Assembly: GCA_036504035.1 (NCBI GenBank)
Contig: DASXVV010000009.1
Location: 496,001-560,000, forward strand
Origin: Candidatus Deferrimicrobiaceae bacterium
GTDB lineage: Bacteria; Desulfobacterota; Deferrimicrobia; Deferrimicrobiales; Deferrimicrobiaceae
Length of the DNA: 64,000 bases
Direction of reading: 5' to 3'
Part shown: positions 8,958 to 17,718 of the stretch, piece after piece
Position numbering within the stretch: the stretch's first letter is position 1
How the letters are laid out: each line of letters opens with the position of its first letter
The notes under the pieces: model-generated
The model's database searches: none
Told to the model about the DNA's origin: nothing
Seen by the model: the letters and a program-made list of their open reading frames with translations, nothing else
Program-made: the position numbers and the translations under genes

Positions 8958-9572
8958 TCATCCGCCGATGAGGGGGCGGGTCTTGATCTTGCGGATCTCC
9001 TTCTCGTCGGACCACTCGAGGATGCCCGTCTTCAGGTTCTTGAGGTTCATCGTGAACTTGTAGTAAACGTCGGTCACGCGCCCGCCCTGCTGCCGGATCT
9101 CGGACAGGTTGGAGGTCAGCAGATATTCGGCGCCGGCTTGCATCCCGCCGGGGACCGCTTTTTTCGGGTCGACGAGCCCGCTTTCCTGCTGCGCGGCGAA
9201 TTCTTCCATCGCCTCCTGGTCGGTCGTGCGGTCGATGAACCGGAACTTGCCCGACTTGATGAGCTTCGCGCGGATCGAGTCGGTGATCGACTCGGTGTCG
9301 ATGTGCTGCAGCGTCTTGTTCTTGACCCGCGTGACCGAAAGAACCGGGCGGCGCCCGCTCGTGATCTCGACCACCGGCGGGAAGGTGAGGAGCGAATCGA
9401 CCATCCCCTCGGCCACTTGCTGCAGGTCGGACGCGCCGAAGTCGGTCGAGAGGTTCTGGTGCGCGTTGGGGTCGCCGTAGCGGATGTCCGGGGACGCGGC
9501 GCACCCCGCAAGCAGTACGGCGGCGAAGAGGGCCGCCACCCCCGGAATCAAGATGCGGAATATCCTGGTCAT
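8958..9572 (-). CDS. lpoB: LpoB-type penicillin-binding-protein activator lipoprotein
   Basis: A 204-residue outer-membrane lipoprotein (lipobox LLAGCA, mature end CAASPDIRYG). It carries the LpoB/YcfM fold, seen in PVVEITSGRRPVLSVTRVKNKT and EYLLTSNLSEIRQQ. In E. coli LpoB reaches through peptidoglycan to stimulate PBP1B. The ATG follows AAGGAG at good spacing. It lies 14 bases after a YcfL-like gene, the same pair as in enterobacteria (ycfL-lpoB), which supports the assignment. The bacterial partner PBP is not in this window. Confidence 0.88.
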   Translation of the reverse strand: MTRIFRILIPGVAALFAAVLLAGCAASPDIRYGDPNAHQNLSTDFGASDLQQVAEGMVDSLLTFPPVVEITSGRRPVLSVTRVKNKTLQHIDTESITDSIRAKLIKSGKFRFIDRTTDQEAMEEFAAQQESGLVDPKKAVPGGMQAGAEYLLTSNLSEIRQQGGRVTDVYYKFTMNLKNLKTGILEWSDEKEIRKIKTRPLIGG

Positions 9573-9586
9573 CGTCGGCTCCTTCT

Positions 9587-10039
9587 CTATTGGTCGCGGC
9601 GGATCTTGAGCATGAACTCGATCGCGGCAGGGTTGGGCGCCACCCCCTGGATCTGGCGCGTTTCCTTCCCGTAGAGCGTCAGCGGCTTCCACGTCCCGGA
9701 ATCGGGATTGATCTCGAAGCCCTTGGCATCGATCCAGACGAACTTGTACTGGAGCGGAAGCGTCGACCCGGTCTGCGAGACGATCGTGACGCCCGCCTGG
9801 AGAATGTCGCCCGCCTGGGCCACCCGCGTGTCGGTCACGACGATGTCGCGCCCGAGCGAAGTATTGTTGACGACGACCCGCTTGTAGATCGGGATCTCGG
9901 CCTCCTGCTCCTGCTTCAGCGCCCCCTGCCCCACGACCCCGGATGACTGGCATCCGGGAGCAGCCGCGAGGAGCAGCCCCATCGACAGGATCGGCAAGCC
10001 TCGCATAATCCATTTCGCTCCGCGTCGATCGTTTCCCAT
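9587..10039 (-). CDS. YcfL-like (DUF1425) lipoprotein
   Basis: A 150-residue lipoprotein (lipobox AAAPGCQ) with the DUF1425 beta-sandwich: YKRVVVNNTSLGRDIVV and QYKFVWIDAKGFE. The function is unknown, but it is a regular neighbour of lpoB. The start used here (MGNDRRGAK) has a near-perfect AGGAGG 6 bases upstream. An internal methionine at residue 12 would give a more typical short signal n-region but lacks a ribosome site. It lies between the COG3014-type lipoprotein and lpoB genes in a tight minus-strand operon. Confidence 0.85.
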   Translation of the reverse strand: MGNDRRGAKWIMRGLPILSMGLLLAAAPGCQSSGVVGQGALKQEQEAEIPIYKRVVVNNTSLGRDIVVTDTRVAQAGDILQAGVTIVSQTGSTLPLQYKFVWIDAKGFEINPDSGTWKPLTLYGKETRQIQGVAPNPAAIEFMLKIRRDQ

Positions 10040-10080
10040 CGTTTCCTCCTGGGGGGATTAGTCCCCTTGTCGATATCGTA

Positions 10081-11550
10081 TTACCGGACCGGTTCCACGG
10101 CAACCGGCGCTGACGCGTTTCCGCCCAAAACCGCGGTTTTCACGTGCTTCACGCTCCCGGTGCCCGCCACGTGGAGCAGGGTGATCCCGCCGCGACGGAT
10201 CTCGACCTCAACCTTTTCGGACGCCTCGTCGCCGCGACGGAGCGCGAGGACGTGACGGCCCGCAGGCAGCTGAATGCGCAGCACCTGGGCATCCCGGGGA
10301 AGGCTGACCCAGCTTCGGAGGTCGGCGTTCTCGCTCAGGATGTTCCAGAGATCGACTGCCAGCTCCGCGACCGCGGCCGCATCCCGGCCGGACCGCCCCG
10401 CCGCCTTCGCGGCCAGTGCCTTCCCTCCGGTCCGGATCAGGTGGCGGATGACGATCCCGGGGATCTTCTCCTTCAGGGCGCTCACCGCCATCGCGTCGAT
10501 GTAGGCGATCGGCTCCGTACTCCAGGTGACGACGTTGGGGCGGGCGACGAAGAGCGGAGCGGGCGGCGCCCAGTCGTAGCGGTAGATCGGGAAGGCGATG
10601 GCGCCGATCCCGCCGCCCGGCAAAGGAACGGGGAACTTGACCTCCTCCTTCGGCGGCACGAACCCGTCCTCGTAGAAAACGACCAGGTCGCCGGAGTCGG
10701 GATCGCCGCTCCGGAATGTCGCCCCTTCGGGGATCCGGAACCGGAACCGCATCTCGTCGGAATCGTCCTGCATCCCGAGCGATTCGGCGAGCCGAAGCGC
10801 ATCGAGCTGGAGGGTGCGGTTGGTGGGAAAGATCTCGAGCGCTTTTCTGTAGTCGATATACGCGTCGTTGGGTTGCCCCATCGCCTCGTAGACGACGCCC
10901 GAAAGGTAAAAGGTGTAGGCGTTCTGGAAAGAGTTCCGGACCCGGGCGGCGGCATCGTCCATCCCGGAGAAGCCCGACTCGAGCCCGCGGATCCGCCCGG
11001 TGCCGACCCGATTTTCGTTCGCGGCCCGCTCGGCCGTGTCGATGTCGGCCGCGTGGCGACGAGCGGCCTCTTCCTGCTCGGCGTTGGCGAGCCGCACCTC
11101 GACGCCCGCCCCTTCGAGATCCCCCGCGAAAAGGTAATCGAGCGCCTGGAAATGGTGGAGCAGCACGCGCTCGTACCCGTCGGGCTCGTAGCGCCGGGCG
11201 TTGTCGTTGAGCAGCCACGACGCCACCTCGCTTCCGGCGGTCCCGGCGCTCAGGACCGCGCGGTCGTCGCCGGCGCGGATCGAGTCGATCGCTTTCTCGA
11301 AGTCGCTCCGGCTGGCGGCGATATCGCCCTGGATCATCGACAGGCGCCCCCGTTCCATCCGATAGAGCGTCCCGTTGCCGCCCTTGACTTCGGAACGAAG
11401 CGCCTTTCCCGTGTCGACCGGGTTCCCCGCGGAAACCGCGGCGAGATAGGGCGCGATCCGGCGGGGATAGGCGGTGAACATCGTGGAGCCGGCGCAGCCG
11501 GACAAAAGAAGCAGCGGCGCCAGCACCCAGGATAAGAAGGCCCGGTTCAT
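10081..11550 (-). CDS. COG3014-type lipoprotein with TPR-like helical region
   Basis: A 489-residue exported lipoprotein (lipobox LLLSGCA). Residues about 60-260 are helical and TPR-like (AYTFYLSGVVYEAMGQPNDA, IDYRKALEIFPTNRTLQLD). The C-terminal part ends in a beta-rich segment resembling a PEGA-like repeat (GRHVLALRRGDEASEKVEVE). Homologous lipoproteins occur upstream of ycfL-lpoB in several delta- and gammaproteobacteria, suggesting a joint role in cell-wall synthesis control, which is unproven. The chosen ATG has only a distant GGGGGA. It follows the EF-hand protein gene by 23 bases. Confidence 0.8.
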   Translation of the reverse strand: MNRAFLSWVLAPLLLLSGCAGSTMFTAYPRRIAPYLAAVSAGNPVDTGKALRSEVKGGNGTLYRMERGRLSMIQGDIAASRSDFEKAIDSIRAGDDRAVLSAGTAGSEVASWLLNDNARRYEPDGYERVLLHHFQALDYLFAGDLEGAGVEVRLANAEQEEAARRHAADIDTAERAANENRVGTGRIRGLESGFSGMDDAAARVRNSFQNAYTFYLSGVVYEAMGQPNDAYIDYRKALEIFPTNRTLQLDALRLAESLGMQDDSDEMRFRFRIPEGATFRSGDPDSGDLVVFYEDGFVPPKEEVKFPVPLPGGGIGAIAFPIYRYDWAPPAPLFVARPNVVTWSTEPIAYIDAMAVSALKEKIPGIVIRHLIRTGGKALAAKAAGRSGRDAAAVAELAVDLWNILSENADLRSWVSLPRDAQVLRIQLPAGRHVLALRRGDEASEKVEVEIRRGGITLLHVAGTGSVKHVKTAVLGGNASAPVAVEPVR

Positions 11551-11573
11551 CGACTCGGCAATCCCCCGCGTTC

Positions 11574-13766
11574 CTATTTTCCGATCCATGCCGAGAGCCA
11601 GCCCTGCTTCCAGGCCAGGAGGACGGCGGCCGCGAGGAGCGCGAGAACGATCATGAGATAGGGCCAGCGGCGCTTCTTCTCGGCGAACGGATCGATCAGC
11701 GACCGCTCCGAATTTTCGGGAAGCCTCGCGACGGCGGTCAGCGAGGCGCCGAAGGGGATGTTGATCCGGGCGCGCGCGTTGACGGCCCAGCCGTTGGCAT
11801 CGAGGATGGGGCCGAGGTTGCGTTGCCGCAGCTTGAGCCAGGCCATGAACATCGAAGGACCGGAGATCAGCAGCGCCACGCCCGCGATCACCAGCGGGAG
11901 CTGCCACCAGGCGAGTTTGAACAATCCGCCCACGACGGATGCGAGCATGGTCCCGATCGCCCCGATCGCCAGGCCGATCGCAGCGAAGATGCCGGCGAAC
12001 TTGCCCACGTCGAACGGCACGGGAGAAGCGGCCGGGGACGCACCGGCCGGGGGAGCCGCAAGCGCCTTCGCGCCGTGGTCCATGACCCCCTTGGCCGCCT
12101 GCTCCTCGCCGGCCTTCTGGCGCGCCGCCGCGACCTTGTTGAGCTGCTCGCTCACCATCCGCGCGATCCGCTTGTAGGGTGCGAGGAACGCCTGTCGGAT
12201 GCTGATCGGGTGCTCGACGATCCGGACGATCGTCGCGTCCCAGTCCTGTCCCGCCCGGTCGTAGAAGACGCCGTTGCGGCCGACCAGCAGCTGGTCGGAA
12301 TCTCCGGCCGTGAACGCCGCGGCGATCGTCATCTTCTCGACGGCGCCGCGTCGCCTGCAGTCGCAGTAGACGAGGCAGACACTGCTGAGCGTGGCAATGG
12401 CGGCGTGCTTCCCGACGTCGGCGACCGGCACGCACAGTTCGCAGCTGCGCCCGTCGAGATAGAGCGTCCCCGCCTGGAACGACGCTTTCCCCTTGCGGGT
12501 GTAGAACTCCGTGAACGAGGTGAAGTTGTTGACGAGTGCGTGCAGGTCCCGCGTGTAGCGGAGCATCCGTTCGACCAGGGCGATGGCGTCGACCTCGGGC
12601 TGGACCGCCTTGTCCCGCTCGACCAGATCGCCCAGCGCCTGCCGGCAGTCCATCGCCAGGATCTCCTGAAGCCGGGCCGGCTCGATCCTTTCGACGGCCG
12701 TCTCCGGCCACGCGGCGAGCCACGCCTCGTATTTCGAGAAGGCGACGCACAGGACGCCCCACCCGGCGTCGGTCAGTACCGCGGAGGTCCCCAACACGGG
12801 CGCCGCGACCGCTTCGGCGAAACGGGCGAGATGAGCGGACCAGGCCGGGTTCAGCGCCCCGTCCAGGGGCAGCGGCTTGCCGGGCCCGGGAACCGCCAGC
12901 GGCAGCCTTGCGAGCGATTCGCTGTCCCCGTGCAGGTCCTGGAGCGCCAGCTTGAGGTATTCGTCGTCGGATGGCGACAAGAGCACGGCGGCGCGCGCGT
13001 CGTAGGACGCAAGGCGGCAACGGTGGAAGTAATCCTCGATCTTGCCCTTCACCCCTTTGAACATCTCATGGCGCGCGGCGGTGTCGTCCCCGAACGCCAG
13101 GATACCGGGATCGGCGGCCGCGGCCGAACGCCAGCCGGCAAGCGCCTGCGCCTCGTCGAAGAAACGCGCGATCGTCTCGGCGGTCATGCCCGGCTCGCCC
13201 CCCCGGTCAAGCTCCGGCGGATAGCACGCGATGATCTCGTCGGCCACGGCGCGGAGCGCCGGATCGGACACCGTCCCGGCGGGCACCACGCCGTCGCCGT
13301 TGAACGATCCCTGGGCGAAGATGCGCGCGGTGTCGCACACGTCGTCGAGCGTGATCTCCGTCGCCTCGGGCTTGCCCAGGTTCGAGAGCACGAGCCTTGC
13401 GCCCGCGAGCACCGCCTTGCCCTCGTCCGTGGCGTCGTCGATGGCGGACAGCGGGATCCGGTCCTGTCGCTTGAGCAGGATTTCCGGGTCCCGCAGCACG
13501 CTTCCCGCGAACCGGACCGCCTCGAGCACCTCGGGAACCCGGATATGGCCGTCGCCGTCGTTGTCGACGAAGGCCAGCGTTGCCTTGTCGAACTCGATTC
13601 CCGCGACCGGGCACGAGAGCGCCACCCACAGCTTCTGGTCGAGCGTGCCCAGCGCCATCATGTCTGCCCCGGTGTCCAGCATGACCTGGTCGAAACCGCC
13701 GGCGCGGAAGAAACGCCACCGATGGGACGGGTTACGGGAGGTCGGGAGGTTGATGATCGGGCACAT
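11574..13766 (-). CDS. Large EF-hand-containing membrane protein of unknown function
   Basis: A 730-residue protein with a canonical EF-hand loop at D68-E79 (DNDGDGHIRVPE: D at 1, 3 and 5, E at 12) and a weaker second loop (GSFNGDGVV). The middle is soluble and carries the metal-site-like SVCLVYCDCRRRGAVEKM. Two pairs of hydrophobic helices lie near the C-terminus (about residues 570-625 and 700-720), so the bulk is probably anchored by its C-terminal end. There is no signal peptide, which leaves the N-terminal domain cytoplasmic or its topology unresolved. AGGAG precedes the ATG. It is the first gene of the run leading through COG3014, YcfL and LpoB, so calcium sensing linked to envelope upkeep is a guess from context. 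Confidence 0.75.
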   Translation of the reverse strand: MCPIINLPTSRNPSHRWRFFRAGGFDQVMLDTGADMMALGTLDQKLWVALSCPVAGIEFDKATLAFVDNDGDGHIRVPEVLEAVRFAGSVLRDPEILLKRQDRIPLSAIDDATDEGKAVLAGARLVLSNLGKPEATEITLDDVCDTARIFAQGSFNGDGVVPAGTVSDPALRAVADEIIACYPPELDRGGEPGMTAETIARFFDEAQALAGWRSAAAADPGILAFGDDTAARHEMFKGVKGKIEDYFHRCRLASYDARAAVLLSPSDDEYLKLALQDLHGDSESLARLPLAVPGPGKPLPLDGALNPAWSAHLARFAEAVAAPVLGTSAVLTDAGWGVLCVAFSKYEAWLAAWPETAVERIEPARLQEILAMDCRQALGDLVERDKAVQPEVDAIALVERMLRYTRDLHALVNNFTSFTEFYTRKGKASFQAGTLYLDGRSCELCVPVADVGKHAAIATLSSVCLVYCDCRRRGAVEKMTIAAAFTAGDSDQLLVGRNGVFYDRAGQDWDATIVRIVEHPISIRQAFLAPYKRIARMVSEQLNKVAAARQKAGEEQAAKGVMDHGAKALAAPPAGASPAASPVPFDVGKFAGIFAAIGLAIGAIGTMLASVVGGLFKLAWWQLPLVIAGVALLISGPSMFMAWLKLRQRNLGPILDANGWAVNARARINIPFGASLTAVARLPENSERSLIDPFAEKKRRWPYLMIVLALLAAAVLLAWKQGWLSAWIGK

Positions 13767-13922
13767 CGGGATGAGCTCCTGAGGGAATTGCGCTGCGATT
13801 GCGCGGTTGTTTATTCCCCGCATTACACCACAAATCGCAGCCCGGGGCGCACCCGGTCCGTTTCGGATTGAAATCGTCTCCTGCGGGGCGGATATTGGAG
13901 TTGACGCGAGAAAGGCAGCCCT

Positions 13923-15437
13923 TTGACGAGCAATGAGACCGATCAGGCTCCGCTGGCCGAAATAGAAACCGACGGTTTCGTCCTCCGGCTGCGCCTGGCA
14001 GAAGACGGGATGGCCTGCCGCGCCTGGCTCGCACCCGGTCCGGTGCCGGGTCCCGGCCCCACGCCGGACGAGCTTCTCGCGCTGCTGGCCGAATCGGGGG
14101 TTGCCGAGGGCATCGACCACGATGCCCTTGTTGCCGTGAGCGCTTGCGATCCGGCGGCATTCCCCCCCGAAGGCATCGAGATTGCCCGCGGAACCCCGCC
14201 CTCTCCCCCGCACGACAGCTACGTCGACCTTTCCGTCCGCCCCGATACCGGCATCGCCCACTACATTGAAAGCGCCGACGGCACCATCGATTTCCGCGAC
14301 CGCTCCGACTACGATCTCGTCGAGGCCGGCCAGGAGATCGGCGTCTTCCACCCACCCCGGGTCGGGCATCCCGGCCTGACCGTCACCGGCCGCACCATTC
14401 CCGTGGAGAGTCCCTCGTCCACGAGCATCGCCTTCGGCGCGGGCGTGAAGCTCGACCGCGAGAGCAACCGGATCGCGGCAACGACCGCAGGCCGCGTGCT
14501 GTTCGTCGCCAATGCCCTTTCCGTCGAGGAGGAGTACGTCGTCCGTGGCGACGTCGATTTCTCGGTGGGCAACATCCGGAATCCAGGCTTCGTCGTCGTA
14601 TCCGGCGACGTATGGGACAATTTTTCGGTCACCGGCGGAAAGGGGATCAAGATCGGCGGCATCGTCGGCGCCGCCACGCTCAGGTCGAACGGAGACATCA
14701 CCGTGACGGGCGTCACGGGAAAGGGGAAGGGTCGGATCGTCTGCGGCGGGAACCTCCACGCCCGCTTCCTGAGCGAAGTCGAGGTCGAATGCCGGGGCGA
14801 CGTGATCGTCGAGACCGAGATCCGGGCCGCAACCGTGCACGCGGGCGGCATGATCCTCATGCCGAACGGCGTCATCGCTTCGGGGGAGTGCATCGCCGGG
14901 CGCGGCATCGAGGTCAAGACCGCCGGCTCCATCATGGGGGTGACGACCATCCTTTCGGCAGGAATCGATTATCGGGTCCATCGGAAGGTCGATGCCCTCA
15001 AGGAAAAGATCCGCCGGCTCGAGCGGGAGATCGCCGCACTCGAGGCCTCCGTGGGCGTGGACCCGCCTGAGGAAACCGCCCTCATTGCGATGCCGCCGTC
15101 GCAACGGGAATCGCTCGAGAAGCAGTTCGGCAAGCTCGCGACGCTTTCGGCCGAGGCCGCCCAGGCACGCGACGAGATCTCCCGGTCCAATACCGAGAGC
15201 GACCCGTCTTCCAACGCCATGGTCAATATCCGCGGCAATATTTACGAGGGCACGGTCGTCCACCTGTGGCACGCCGATATCCGGATCGCCGAGGAACAAC
15301 GGGGCCCGGTCTCAATCATCGAAAACACGCTTGACGGCACGCTCCGGTTCCTGCCGCTCCACCCGCTCAAGAAGAACGCGCGCGAGATCGAGGCGGCTCT
15401 CCTTGAGGTACCGGCCGCCGATGCAACGCCTTCGTAG
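13923..15437 (+). CDS. FapA (DUF342) family protein
   Basis: A 504-residue member of the FapA/DUF342 family. It has a right-handed beta-helix of short repeats (VRGDVDFSVGNIRNPGFVVV, SGDVWDNFSVTGGKGIKIGG, GVIASGECIAGRGIEVKTAG) followed by a coiled coil (about 355-385) and a final beta domain. Members are linked to cell polarity and flagellar assembly in Vibrio, and the general function is poorly known. The start is TTG at 13923; no in-frame ATG lies near it and GAGAAAGG sits about 9 bases upstream. The gene diverges from the EF-hand operon, with 156 bases between the two starts. Confidence 0.85.
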   Translation: MTSNETDQAPLAEIETDGFVLRLRLAEDGMACRAWLAPGPVPGPGPTPDELLALLAESGVAEGIDHDALVAVSACDPAAFPPEGIEIARGTPPSPPHDSYVDLSVRPDTGIAHYIESADGTIDFRDRSDYDLVEAGQEIGVFHPPRVGHPGLTVTGRTIPVESPSSTSIAFGAGVKLDRESNRIAATTAGRVLFVANALSVEEEYVVRGDVDFSVGNIRNPGFVVVSGDVWDNFSVTGGKGIKIGGIVGAATLRSNGDITVTGVTGKGKGRIVCGGNLHARFLSEVEVECRGDVIVETEIRAATVHAGGMILMPNGVIASGECIAGRGIEVKTAGSIMGVTTILSAGIDYRVHRKVDALKEKIRRLEREIAALEASVGVDPPEETALIAMPPSQRESLEKQFGKLATLSAEAAQARDEISRSNTESDPSSNAMVNIRGNIYEGTVVHLWHADIRIAEEQRGPVSIIENTLDGTLRFLPLHPLKKNAREIEAALLEVPAADATPS

Positions 15438-15457
15438 CGGGCGACCGTCCCGCTTCG

Positions 15458-16363
15458 TCAGGCCCCGTCGTGCCAAGTCGCCTCGACGATCTTCTCGAGG
15501 CGGATCACTTCGGTCGCAAGCTGCTCCGACCGCTTCCCGGTCGCGCACGAAAGGTTCCAGAGCGCGAGCAGTTCCTTGTCCCGGCCCGACGGCCGTTCGA
15601 TGCGGGACAGCGCGTTGTTCCAGAAGCGCCCCTCGTTCGCCATCGCCAGCCACGAATTCGCGCTGATCGAATCGACTCCCTCGGCAAACAGCGCGCCGAC
15701 GACCGACGGGGTGCCGAGACTGAACACGTGGACCGGCTTGCCCTCCCCCTCTTCCAGCACCGCCTCGACGATCGACAGCACGTTCGCGACGTCGTCGGCC
15801 CGCGTCGAGAGCCCGCCGATCGCCAGCCCCGCGAAATCGCGTCCCCGGTAAGCCCGGGCGCACTGCCGGTAACTTTGCCGGTCCCAGCCCTGGACGCAGG
15901 CATAGAGCGGCAGGTCCTGCCGCTTCTTCGCCCTGGCCGCCCAGAGGGCGCAGGCGATGGTCAGGTCCTGGCGGCGGGACGCCTCGATCGGATCGAGTCC
16001 GAAGGAAATCGGGAAGTCGAAGCTGAACGCAACGTCCGCGTACCGTTCCTGGGTCGCCAGGACCTGTTCCGGCGTCAGCGATTTCTTGGTGGAGGGGAAA
16101 TGGATCTCGCCGATGTCGCCCCGCCGTGACGCCATCGCGCCGTAGGAAAGCAGCACGGAGCTGCCCGAGGTGACCATGACGGGCAGCGCGGGCATCACAG
16201 CCCTGGGGTGTTCGCACGCCGCGTGACCGACGATCACCGCGCTCGCCACGGAATCGATGGCCTTCTGCAGCCGGGCATCGAGGCCGCCCCGCGTGCCCAG
16301 CCTGGACACGGGGACGAATGCGGGAAATGCGATCTTGCCCTTGCGCGTCTCGAGTGTTTTCAC
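15458..16363 (-). CDS. tRNA-guanine transglycosylase-fold protein lacking catalytic aspartates
   Basis: A 301-residue protein clearly on the TGT TIM-barrel: FPAFVPVSRLGTRGG, then SFDFPISFGLDP, then ACVQGWDRQSYR, then LAIGGL. The base-pocket residues of TGT (Asp in FDE, Gln in QG, GGL) are kept. The general-base Asp in TDSGG is Thr here (VTSGS), and the nucleophile Asp in FDC/FDS is Ser (DSISANS). The C-terminal zinc-binding CxCxxC segment is missing. It therefore looks like a base-binding pseudoenzyme or a divergent relative, comparable in principle to the non-catalytic eukaryotic QTRT2 subunit. The GTG start is preceded by GGAGG. No queuosine genes lie near. Confidence 0.8.
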   Translation of the reverse strand: MKTLETRKGKIAFPAFVPVSRLGTRGGLDARLQKAIDSVASAVIVGHAACEHPRAVMPALPVMVTSGSSVLLSYGAMASRRGDIGEIHFPSTKKSLTPEQVLATQERYADVAFSFDFPISFGLDPIEASRRQDLTIACALWAARAKKRQDLPLYACVQGWDRQSYRQCARAYRGRDFAGLAIGGLSTRADDVANVLSIVEAVLEEGEGKPVHVFSLGTPSVVGALFAEGVDSISANSWLAMANEGRFWNNALSRIERPSGRDKELLALWNLSCATGKRSEQLATEVIRLEKIVEATWHDGA

Positions 16364-16456
16364 CTTCGCCTCCGCGTCAATATTCTACTTGATGCAGGTC
16401 AATGGCGGGCGATCCGGATTCGTGCCATTCTTCAGACTAGAAAGGGAGGGACAAGG

Positions 16457-17317
16457 ATGCGCGCGCCCCGTGGCCTGATACCGATCGTGCTTATGCTCCT
16501 CACGCTCGCCGCCGCCCCGCTCCTCGGGGACGACGACCCCCGCATCGAACCTTTCGGCGGTATCCGGTGGAACGACCGGATACAGGATGTGCTGGCCAGG
16601 ATGGAAGGGTTTTCCGACGGGCGTAAGGCGGAGGTCTCCCTCGTATTCCACGACCGCGTCTCGCCGGTTCCCTTCGGGTCCCGGGCGCTCCCCCCCGGCC
16701 GCGGGCCGGCGCTGGAGGAGGCGATCTCCGCCATCACGCGTGACTATCTCGACCGGATCGAGACGACCCGAAAGGGAGGAGACGACCGGCTCTACCGGGC
16801 CTTCAACCTCCACGTGCTCGGCATGCTCTTCGACAAATCCGGGGTGCGGAAGGGTTTCCTCGACGCGGAGATCCGGCTGACCGTGCGGCAGGTGATGCTT
16901 TCGGGCGTCCCCTTCGAGATGACGGCGGTGTTCCAGGCCAACCCCGGCGCGGGCCTGACCGAACGGTACGTGATCCCTGCGTCCGGCACGAAGTACGTCC
17001 TGCCGGTGGTCCTCACGCAGGTGACGCTGACGGCGAAGTCGGCCGCGGCGCGCCGGAAGTACCCGGAGATCGAGGCGTCGCTCGCCCGACGGTATGAACG
17101 CTTCCGGTCATGCACGGTCGACGGCGGCACGCCGGGACGATGCGACGCGCGCCCGGTCTCGATCGCATGGACGATCGACGGGGATGACGCGGTCTCGATC
17201 CGATACAACGCCGAGAAGTACTGGGAAGCCGGGCTGGAAGCGGTCTACAAGGAGCATCTGGCGACCGTCGAGGGGCGCAGCAAGCGGTGCCATGGCCGAC
17301 GCGCGGTCGACGCGTGA
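16457..17317 (+). CDS. Secreted protein of unknown function
   Basis: A 286-residue protein with a signal peptide (MRAPRGLIPIVLMLLTLAAA, cut near LLGDD). It contains the phrase PFGGIRWNDRIQDVLARM, which resembles the start of small periplasmic domains in which a substrate-dependent fold begins with G-[IV]-x-W. I cannot name a family. The tail is basic (EGRSKRCHGRRAVDA). Two cysteines (CTVDGGTPGRC) could form a disulfide. A GGGAGGGAC site precedes the ATG. The gene diverges from the TGT-like gene, with about 90 bases between them. Confidence 0.65.
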   Translation: MRAPRGLIPIVLMLLTLAAAPLLGDDDPRIEPFGGIRWNDRIQDVLARMEGFSDGRKAEVSLVFHDRVSPVPFGSRALPPGRGPALEEAISAITRDYLDRIETTRKGGDDRLYRAFNLHVLGMLFDKSGVRKGFLDAEIRLTVRQVMLSGVPFEMTAVFQANPGAGLTERYVIPASGTKYVLPVVLTQVTLTAKSAAARRKYPEIEASLARRYERFRSCTVDGGTPGRCDARPVSIAWTIDGDDAVSIRYNAEKYWEAGLEAVYKEHLATVEGRSKRCHGRRAVDA

Positions 17318-17330
17318 AGGATCGGCCCGG

Positions 17331-17705
17331 CTACAATTGCCTGGCGGCTACGATACCGGCGAACGTGAAGAGAAGGCAGGCCCCCGTACTTGCCAGGATG
17401 TTCCCCAGCGCCTGGAGGAGCTGCGCCTCCTCGATCAGCCGGAAGGTCTCGTAGCTGAAGGTCGAGAAGGTCGTCAGCCCGCCCAGGAAGCCGATGGTCA
17501 GCCCGACGCGGAGCTCCTGCGAGATCAGCGGGCTTCGCAGCCCGTATTCCATCAGGAAGCCGATCAGGAACGCACCGGCGACGTTGACGACGAAGGTGCC
17601 GTACGGGAGCCCGGGCCCGACAAGATCGCAGACCCAGCCCGACAGGAAATAACGGGCGAGACATCCCAGCGCCCCGAACAGGGCGATGAAGAGGACGATC
17701 GTCAT
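17331..17705 (-). CDS. crcB: Fluoride ion channel FluC/CrcB
   Basis: A 124-residue, four-helix protein that exports fluoride as a dual-topology dimer. The signatures are clear: GALGCLARYFLSG at the N-terminus, the pore asparagine in FVVNVAGAFLIGF, and the central GFLGGLTTFSTFSYE motif that holds the sodium and the phenylalanine box. It follows the Cys-tail protein by 13 bases. No fluoride-riboswitch-like leader is evident upstream of the pair. Confidence 0.95.
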   Translation of the reverse strand: MTIVLFIALFGALGCLARYFLSGWVCDLVGPGLPYGTFVVNVAGAFLIGFLMEYGLRSPLISQELRVGLTIGFLGGLTTFSTFSYETFRLIEEAQLLQALGNILASTGACLLFTFAGIVAARQL

Positions 17706-17718
17706 CGGGGCGGTCTGG

